From: Lichtheimia corymbifera B2541
Taxonomy: Eukaryota; Mucoromycota; Mucoromycetes; Mucorales; Lichtheimiaceae
Assembly: GCA_000697475.1 (NCBI GenBank)
Contig: JNEU01000979.1
Span: 1-34,774, forward strand
DNA length: 34,774 bases
Reading direction: 5' to 3'
Shown: in pieces, positions 33,942 to 34,774 of the stretch
Layout: every line of letters begins with the position of its first letter
Numbering within the stretch: position 1 is the first letter of the stretch
The notes under the pieces: generated by a model
Database searches by the model: none
Told to the model about the DNA's origin: nothing
Seen by the model: the letters and a program-made list of their open reading frames with translations, nothing else
Position numbers and translations under genes: made by a program

Positions 33942-34336
33942 TTGAATCCATTTGTGTGTGAGGTTGCAACATGCCGACATCGATTCACTCGCCAAAGAAG
34001 CTTGGATAATCATATCAGACTCTTTCACAATGATCAGGTAAGTTTGAAGGTGTTGGGAGTACCACAGGGTCATTAATGAAGACCAACTTTTTTCAAGGCC
34101 GTGGTTTATTGTTGCCCTGCCCATCGTTGTAACTTCTCCTACGTGAACAAGTTCAATGTGTACACCCATGTTCGCTATTATCACCCGGAGCTGATGGTAA
34201 ACATCGACCAGCATATATACCTATTTCCATCATTGGCCTTTGTGTTGGTTTCATCCAGGTTCTTTGTGCTCTTTGTCTACAGCCATGCTGGTGCAATGAC
34301 ATGTTGGATGATCACATCCGATTGCATCACAACCCT
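33942..34336 (+). pseudogene. Partial inverted copy of the zinc-finger array (three fingers)
   Basis: Three exons, 33942-34037, 34098-34196 and 34259-34336, match exons 8, 9 and 10 of the minus-strand zinc-finger gene. They have exactly the same lengths (96, 99, 78 nt), phase 0 and intact GT-AG sites. All zinc ligands are kept: C-x4-C-x12-H-x4-H, C-x4-C-x12-H-x4-H and C-x2-C-x12-H-x3/4-H. Residue changes are modest, for example three in the first finger. Left of 33942 the expected preceding finger is not found, although the acceptor (tcctag) is; right of 34336 the donor (gtaaat) is present but the next finger is not recognisable. It may be a truncated relic or part of a differently arranged paralogue reaching beyond what I can read. 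Confidence 0.75.
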
Positions 34337-34774
34337 GTAAATATCAGCCTTTGCTTCAATCTTGTAGCTACTATGTAAAATGGTGCCCCCCTTATAATAC
34401 AAATGAATCGATCTGTATGCTACGGCATGGAGTACGCAAAGACATAATCATTATAATTCACTTGTAAATGTCCTTGATAGCACTAAGAAACCAAATCAGG
34501 CATTCTTTTTAAGATCTTCAGAGAGGTCGCTAGTGCTCACGTAGTAGCAATTTGAAAGAGAACCCATGCTGTCAGGCAGCAATTCTTATGGAGCTTGTAA
34601 CAAATTTTCGCAAGTGAAGGTGATACAATTTTATTCAGTGGTTAATTAAATAAAGCATTGTATGAATGAGTTGAGTGCAAGTTAATGAGGAAGGGATAAT
34701 CTCTATTACTGCAAATATGCGGTGCATTGTAATACGGATCCGCGAAGAAAATGATCCAATGAGAATATGTGCTG
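34337..34774. other. Right window end, no gene recognised
   Basis: About 440 bp after the last recognisable finger exon. I looked for counterparts of exons 11-13 of the zinc-finger gene and did not find them. The DNA is AT-rich and has stops in all frames. Confidence 0.5.

Overview
The window is nuclear DNA from a filamentous fungus, most likely an early-diverging one (Mucoromycota, Mucorales-like). The evidence is short GT-AG introns of about 50-75 bp (longer in the kinase gene), CT-rich leaders, and the gene set: a Vms1/ANKZF1 orthologue, a CAMK-like kinase, a Ras-GEF-like protein, a heat-shock-factor protein and a fused NADPH-GOGAT relic. The phylum is an inference; that it is a eukaryote with spliceosomal introns is seen directly. 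No prokaryotic operon, CRISPR array, rRNA or recognisable tRNA is present.

Left part (1-14.4 kb): a degenerate tandem repeat (1-950), then conserved single-copy genes. These are a Vms1/ANKZF1 peptidyl-tRNA hydrolase (1348-3421, +), a coiled-coil/polyproline/ankyrin protein (5767-8064, +), a Ser/Thr kinase (9579-12289, +) and, convergent with it, an intronless Ras-GEF-like protein with four W-x-G-Y motifs (14375-12552, -). All have intact frames.

Middle (14.4-22 kb): a gene-poor stretch with a badly decayed PRPP-synthetase copy (about 15.7-16.34 kb). It is followed by a secreted 803-residue repeat protein (17167-19578, +) that looks like a Kex2-processed peptide precursor: signal peptide plus 12 units of about 45 residues, each ending in Lys-Arg. 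Convergent with it is an HSF-type transcription factor (21839-20118, -) whose UAG stop is followed by 56 more open codons.

Right part (22-34.8 kb): an accessory-looking region. Its centrepiece is a 13-exon minus-strand gene (28097-24562) that I assembled from splice sites. It encodes about 935 residues with two LAGLIDADG-type motifs, both with the catalytic Asp, followed by nine C2H2 zinc fingers, each in its own phase-0 exon. Beyond it lies a long, frameshifted, 5'-truncated glutamate synthase (GOGAT) pseudogene that keeps introns (about 32.8-28.39 kb, -). Further on, in opposite orientation, is a three-finger partial copy of the zinc-finger array (33942-34336, +). The introns of that copy are as similar as, or more similar than, its exons when compared with the main gene. 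This LAGLIDADG/zinc-finger family is the best candidate for an undescribed system here; its function is not known from sequence.
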